Positions 59,001-64,000 of a DNA stretch of 64,000 nucleotides are shown in pieces. The DNA lies in NCBI RefSeq assembly GCF_000090795.2, contig NW_003546253.1, positions 117,529-181,528 on the forward strand. Direction: 5' to 3'. The notes beneath the pieces are model-generated. The model was not told where the DNA came from. It made no database searches and saw only the letters and a program-made list of their open reading frames with translations. This DNA comes from Amphimedon queenslandica (lineage: Eukaryota > Porifera > Demospongiae > Haplosclerida > Niphatidae). How positions within the stretch are numbered: position 1 is the first letter of the stretch; every line of letters begins with the position of its first letter. A program made the position numbers and the translations under genes.

Positions 59001-62000
59001 TCCAGCAGTGACTTGCAATGGATCCTCAAGAGGCTCAGGTACTTCATAAACCCCAGACATATCAGTTAACGTCCGACCGGAAAGAGATATGTAAGCATTG
59101 TCTCTGCTAGTTGCTAGGTTGTCATTAAGTTTGATTGCTTTATTATCCGGCTTATTAAATATTAGTGTTAAGATAAAGCTCCCATCATGACCGTTAACAA
59201 TCCCACCAGAGAGTGTTAGATTCTCTACTGGTTCATCTTCATAAGGAGATGAGAGGAGAGTAACTTGTGTAGCATCAAACACTGATGGTCGTATTGGCTC
59301 ATTAAAAACAAGCTGGAGTGTCTCTTGAGAAAGATCAATGATTGCTAGTCTGCATTCTGGGCTAGTTGAATCAGCTGTATAACTGAAGGGTGATTGAGGT
59401 TGATCTCTGCTCAATGGAGTCACAGGATTCATAGCTACATCATTAATAGCTTCGCTAGTAAAAGCGAGATACGTATCAGTGGGTGATTTAATGTACTCTG
59501 TTGCTTTTATATTATTGATATCGGTGGTAGAGAGATTGAGGCTGATTACTACACCAATAGGACTCTCTGTAGTAGTGTAACGAGTGAGTGTAATGAATGT
59601 AGAGGAATTAGGAGATGGTAAAAGGTATATTTGAGTTGGATCAAGTGTAGAAGGACGTACTGGCTCATCAAACGTTAAGTTAAGGAATCCTGTATCCATA
59701 TCTAAAGTGTAGTCCACTAAGAATGGTGGGACATCATCATCAATGAAGTTACAGGCATAAAGTGCATCCAACTGGTCTATCTGGACTACACTGTTCTGAT
59801 TCATATCGAGAACTGTGTCTGAAGTAACGGTAAGCCAGCAGTTGTTAATTTTAGAGCACACTCTGTCATTAGTCTTTAGTCCTATGATGTCTTCACTGAG
59901 TAGACTAATGGTGACATTAGTTCCATTCTCTGAGTTAATGATGCCGCCTGTCAGCTGGAAGTTATCAGGAGTACCTTTGAAATAACTGAGTAGTGTGATG
60001 GTGGAAAAATCAAAAGTCTCCACATTAATGGTCTCAGAGAAGAAGAGAGATATTGTTCCATTGACAAGATCAATCTGACTAAACTCAATGAGTACTGGAG
60101 GTGTTGTATCAAATGTGAAGTTGCTGACATTCTGAGCCATAAAATTGAATACTTGTACCACCGGCAGGCCAATCATATCATAGACCATGGTCATTGGGAA
60201 TGTGATGTAGCATTCATCTGATGACCGGCAGACATCAAGTTTCTTGATTTCATTGAGATCATCTCTAGTGATAGTAATTGGTACAAGAGGCTCATTCGTT
60301 GAAATGGTAGACCCACCAGTTAGTGTGAAAAATACAAAATTATCATCATATTCTATCACATCACTAGCATTGTAATCAGACTGGAAAGTGATGTCAGTCA
60401 ATTGAAGGGTCCTTACGTCTACAGTCTCATTAAAATGAAGAGTGATCAATCCTTCATCCAAATCCATATCGAATCTATCAAGTACTGGATTGACAGTGTC
60501 TTCCTGGAAGAATGAAGGTGTTTTGGCATTGTTGACAAGAATTGGAACTATAATGTTTCCAGCCATGTCTTTTACAAGGTTGGTTTGAGAAAGGAATATA
60601 TTTGTGTGGCTTGTGGCCAGGAATTCTGTTCTTTTGATATTATTAACATCACTCAGACTAAGGACTAATTGTACAACAGTGTCGTTAAACGATGATAGTT
60701 TTCCACTGGTCAATGAAATACTAACAGTGTTATCATCAAGTTGATTCTGTAGTACAATACTGGCTATATCAAAAGACTCAACATTGATAGACTCAGAGAA
60801 AGTGAACGTCATTATTTCAGCATTAATATCCAGGGTATAGTTGAGTAGGACAGGTGGGGTACTGTCTCTGATGTATGTGTCTACTAGTTTAGCTTCTTCT
60901 GGTGGTGAAGGAATAATCCAGTTATAATTCATGTCTTGTATAAAAGAGCTTGGATAAGAGATATAAGTATCTGCAGAGCTAGTAGCTAGAAAGAACAGCT
61001 CCTTTATGCTGTTGAGGTCAGGGGTTGTGAATTGGATGGTGATTATTGTTTCGTAGCCATTTGGAACAACACCCCCTGTCAGTGTATAGGAATGCAGTGA
61101 GTCATTGAGGTCAGAGTGTTGCTGTAATGTTAACAGAGTGGCATCTAATGTATTGGTATCTACAACCTCACTGAATGTTAGTATCAATCTCTCACTTGTC
61201 AGGTCAAGTGTATACTCAAGTAGGATTGGTGGTATCAGATCACTGTAGAATTCATTCACTTCGGTACCAGTGGTTGGTGTGATTTCATTACCAGTAGTGT
61301 CCTGTACCATTGAGCTAGGAAACGAAATCAATGTGTTGTTTAAGTTAGTGGAGAAATTCCTTCTAGCCTTAATGTAATTGAGATCATTTTGATTTAGTTT
61401 GATATCAACAAATGCTCCATTTGGAGAGAGAATAGATCCACCAGTTAACGTGAGCAAGGAAGAAGAGTCCTCATTCAAGAGAGTGATGTCTTGTAGATTT
61501 AGAGTTGCAACATTAACAGTCTCAGAGAAAGAAAGAGAGAGAATCTCTGAGCTTAAATTAAGTGAAAAGTTAGTCAGCAATGGTGACACAGAGTCTGGAG
61601 TATAGCCATCAAGAGAGACTCTTATAGCGGAGGCATTGCTAATGGGAACAACAGGATTACTGTTTGTATCGTTGATGAGATATCTATCAAATGAGAGATA
61701 AGTGTTCCAGTAATAAGTGGCTATATTAGTGATGTTTTTAATGTTGTTAGCATCTTCAAATGACAGATACACGTTGATAACAGTGGACTCATATACGTCA
61801 TGAGGGCTACCTATCAGCTGATATCTCTGACTAACAAAATGCACGTCTTCTCTCTCAAGCAAAAAGGCTCTAGTTTCATCCATTGTATTGCCACTGACTG
61901 TTTCGTTGAATGTCAATGACAATATATCAGTGACTAGATTAAGACTGAATGAGACAAGATGTGGTCTTGAGGTATCGCTAGTGTATTCAGTAACAGGGAG

Positions 62001-64000
62001 TGCATCTGATGGTAATATCTCAACAACTCTATTACCTTTAGTGTCAGATACTAGCATTGATGTAATAGAGATGAAAGTAGTGTATGGAGATATGGCTAAG
62101 TCGATTAGTCTTTTAAGCTCATTTAAATCAAATACTCCAATCTTGACTATTATCACAGGATCTAGTCCACTGAGAGAAATAGATTTATTATTGAGAGTGT
62201 GATCTGAACTTATAAAGGTTAAGTTATCATCAGACTGTATGGTTATTTGAGAAGAATCAAAGATTGGTCCCATTACTGTCTCTGAGAAACGTAAAGTCAA
62301 TAGCCCTGTGTTCATGTCAAGATCAAACTCTTCAAGTACAGGTGGAGTGATGTCAGGAGTGTAGTCCCTAACATTGATTGGATCAAGACTCTGAGCTGGT
62401 AATCCTTCTTGATCAATGATAGCGCACGGAGTGAGCGATAACCATGATGTCATCACATCTTCAGCTATACGTAGTGATTTGATCGAATTAAGATCAAGTA
62501 ACGTGATATTGATTGATATGGCAGTCTGATCCCTAGTCTCGTTCAAACTCAGAACAGGAACATAAGTATCAAATAATGAGTCAGTATCATTGCTAGTGAC
62601 GTTACCAGAAGACATTAGACCACTCCCACTGCCACTCCCACTACCAGACTCAGACGACATTAAAGGTGGGAGGAGTCTTACTAAAGACCCACCAGTCAGT
62701 GTGTAGTAATCACTGTCCACTGAAAGGCCACTTTGTAGCGTAATGCAACTGTAATTGATTGAGTGAATATTAACAGTTTCAAGGAAGAATATGGTCAATA
62801 CGCCTAAGTTCATGTCAAGGTCGAATCCAACTACAGATGGTTGGGTCGTATCACGAATATACAGTGATATATTGAGTGCGTCGAGTGGCAATATCACTTG
62901 TACAGGGTTGCTATTCATATCTTTGATCAGTGATGGGGTAACGCTAATGTATGAATCAGTATAGCCGGTGAATAGTGATTCCAAACGCTTGATCTGATTC
63001 AAATCATCTCTCGTGATATCAACGACAATCACATGTCCATTTTCACTGAATGTTGATCCGCCAGTCAGAGTGTAAGTGGCACTGTTTGATACTGATGTTG
63101 ATTGAGTGTTTTGAAGTGTAATAGACGTTGGATTAAATGTGTCAGAATTGACTACCTCATCAAAAGTAAGTGACAGTGTGCTAGCATTCATATTAGCAGA
63201 GAAAGATATAAGTCTTGGTGATATAGCATCATGATAAAACTTATCAGCAGCTAGTGTGATTGCTACTGAAGGATTGTCAGCATTATCAGTCACAGCCCCT
63301 AAGACTAACGATATGTAGGCATTGGATTGCCTTGTGGCTGTGGATGTGTCGAGTTTTATTTGGCTCAGATCTTCGGGACTTGCTGTCAAATTAATCGTCA
63401 TTATGTGAGAATTGGGACCAATCGTGACAGCCTTTCTAAGCATTATTGGATTGGAGTAGGAAGGACTGCCTTGGATGCTTATCCTTGTAGAAGACACTGA
63501 ATCAAAATTAACAGTCTCATCAAATGTTAGTATCAATAATTCTGATGTGAGGTTTAGTGTAAAGTTACGGAGTATGGGCCCCATTATATCAGGACTGTAA
63601 TAATGTACTTGTGTGGCATTACTGCTATCAATGGGTAGTATATCATTGCCATTCATGTCTTGTATGAGAGAGGAGGGGAATGAGAGGTAAGTGTCGTGGA
63701 CTGAGGTAGCCAGTGAAGTAAAGAACTTGATTGCATTTGAGTCCGATTCACCAATTGATATCTCAATGATATCTCCATTCTCTGATAGCGATTGGCTCAG
63801 CAATGGTAGTGATCCTTCAAAGAGTGTGTGGCTTTGAGTACTATTATCCTCATAGTCTCTCTCTCCTTGTAGAGTAATATCAGATACATTGAGAGTACTC
63901 ACATCAACCGTCTCGCTAAAATAAATTCTCAGTAAAGGACTGTTCATATCCAGCTCATATCTTAAGAGATATGGTGGAGTATAATCAGGAGTAAAGTCAT
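32052..64000 (-). CDS. Giant secreted repeat protein: about 76 Ig-like repeats, three IPT/TIG, Calx-beta-like domain (5' end outside window)
   Basis: Two exons are visible: 55918-64000 (open at the edge) and 32052-54798, joined across intron 54799-55917 (donor AG/GTACAA, acceptor TTTAG) in perfect frame inside one repeat (PSLLR|YSLDMD). At least 10,275 residues. By my count 76 tandem units of 110-150 residues share the plan D-T-x-P-x-L-x-x-F-x-L-D-M-x-x-G-x-L-x-L-x-F-S-E-T-V, then T-x-I-T-L-Q, Y-T-L-T-G-G, D-L-N-E-I-K, L-A-T-S...T-Y-L-S, and D-M-N-G-N-x-V. The FSE-V and D-x-x-GN-x-V marks recall bacterial Ig-like domains of the SbsA/Big_5 type. The C-terminus has three IPT/TIG domains (about 33390-32510; first SGGTALTIIGNNFGP) and a Calx-beta-like domain (about 32500-32130; FFVSETELYGNVTIVR), then the stop with no membrane helix. 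N-glycosylation sequons are very frequent. I infer an extracellular matrix or adhesion protein; the N-terminus is not visible. Confidence 0.92.
32130..32500 (-). other. Calx-beta-like domain of the giant protein
   Basis: The segment has the Calx-beta order: F-x-V-S-E-x-x-x-x-G-N-V-T-I-V-R, a Y-N-G-T-A loop, a charged DDD stretch before an F-I-N-V-R-I strand, and a closing I-L-T-I-K strand. Calx-beta domains bind calcium in Na/Ca exchangers and build the sponge aggregation factor. The match is by eye and some acidic ligands may be missing. Confidence 0.6.
32510..33390 (-). other. Three IPT/TIG domains of the giant protein
   Basis: Three units begin PPPVFVSLRPRAARASGG, PPVIRRLYPTVGTIYGD and PPTVTGVSPPSTYKTTP. 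Each continues with a T-x-x-I-x-G-x-x-F-G strand pair, the IPT/TIG hallmark. The fold is known from plexins, MET and many adhesion proteins. The units follow the last Ig-like repeat directly. Confidence 0.85.
54860..55880. repeat. 177-bp tandem satellite filling the giant gene's intron
   Basis: The marker gggctatagtacaggg falls at 55022, 55199, 55376, 55553 and 55730, exactly 177 bp apart each time. Partial monomers flank both ends, so nearly the whole 1,119-bp intron is satellite. Read on the other strand, the segment tgtacttatgttatgtagaa plus agtttgag matches the 185-bp monomers of CEP78 and PA2G4. Confidence 0.95.

Noticed and set aside
32121-63000. Many plus-strand open frames of 60-130 codons opposite the giant gene
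   Set aside because: They recur at the same phase opposite the same repeat positions, so they are shadows of the repeat rather than genes.
1-64000. tRNA, rRNA or other structured RNA genes
   Set aside because: I found no convincing tRNA arms or rRNA segments by eye. A covariance-model scan would be needed to exclude small ones.

Overview
This is metazoan nuclear DNA, most likely from a demosponge. Amphimedon queenslandica is my best guess, from memory of its compact, AT-rich, short-intron genome; I could not run a search. Support comes from animal genes (a TGF-beta type I receptor, CEP78, CCDC91, PIGN and PA2G4 homologues), spliceosomal introns that are mostly below 150 bp, and a giant repeat-built extracellular protein. 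All exon joins below were placed by hand from GT/AG signals and reading-frame continuity.

Layout. 1-901 (+): last three exons of a TGF-beta/activin type I receptor. 948-4451 (-): intronless receptor-like protein with a beta-helix ectodomain and a multipass membrane domain, tail to tail with the receptor. 4819-8670 (-): 12-exon CCDC91 (GGA-binding p56) homologue, divergent across 144 bp from 8815-11511 (+), an intronless PIGN homologue whose catalytic metal-site motifs are missing. 11703-15343 (-): 15-exon CEP78. 15344-16489: AT-rich spacer with a 14-bp minisatellite. 16490-22049 (+): complete 13-exon PA2G4/EBP1. Its part from exon 4 to the 3' flank is repeated twice more (22348-26733 and 26734-29852). 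Those two copies are broken PA2G4 pseudogenes, but every copy carries in intron 7, on the opposite strand, an intact gene for a signal-peptide + CBM6/35-like + transmembrane protein. 30030-31499 (-): P-loop GTPase with PPxY motifs and a hydrophobic tail.

32052-64000 (-) is one gene, open at its 5' end at the window edge. Two exons (at least 8,083 bp, and 22,747 bp) encode at least 10,275 residues: about 76 tandem domains of 110-150 residues with a bacterial-Ig-like signature, then three IPT/TIG domains and a Calx-beta-like domain, with no transmembrane segment at the C-terminus. Ser-Gly runs in some repeats suggest glycosaminoglycan attachment. This is the most striking object in the window and looks like a giant secreted matrix or adhesion protein.

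Non-coding structure. A 177-189-bp tandem monomer, often carrying the palindrome CCTGTACTATAGTACAGG, occurs in introns of CEP78, PA2G4 and the giant gene, with a remnant in the TGF-beta receptor intron. At least four MITE-like inverted-repeat elements are visible; one is dated by an empty paralogous site.
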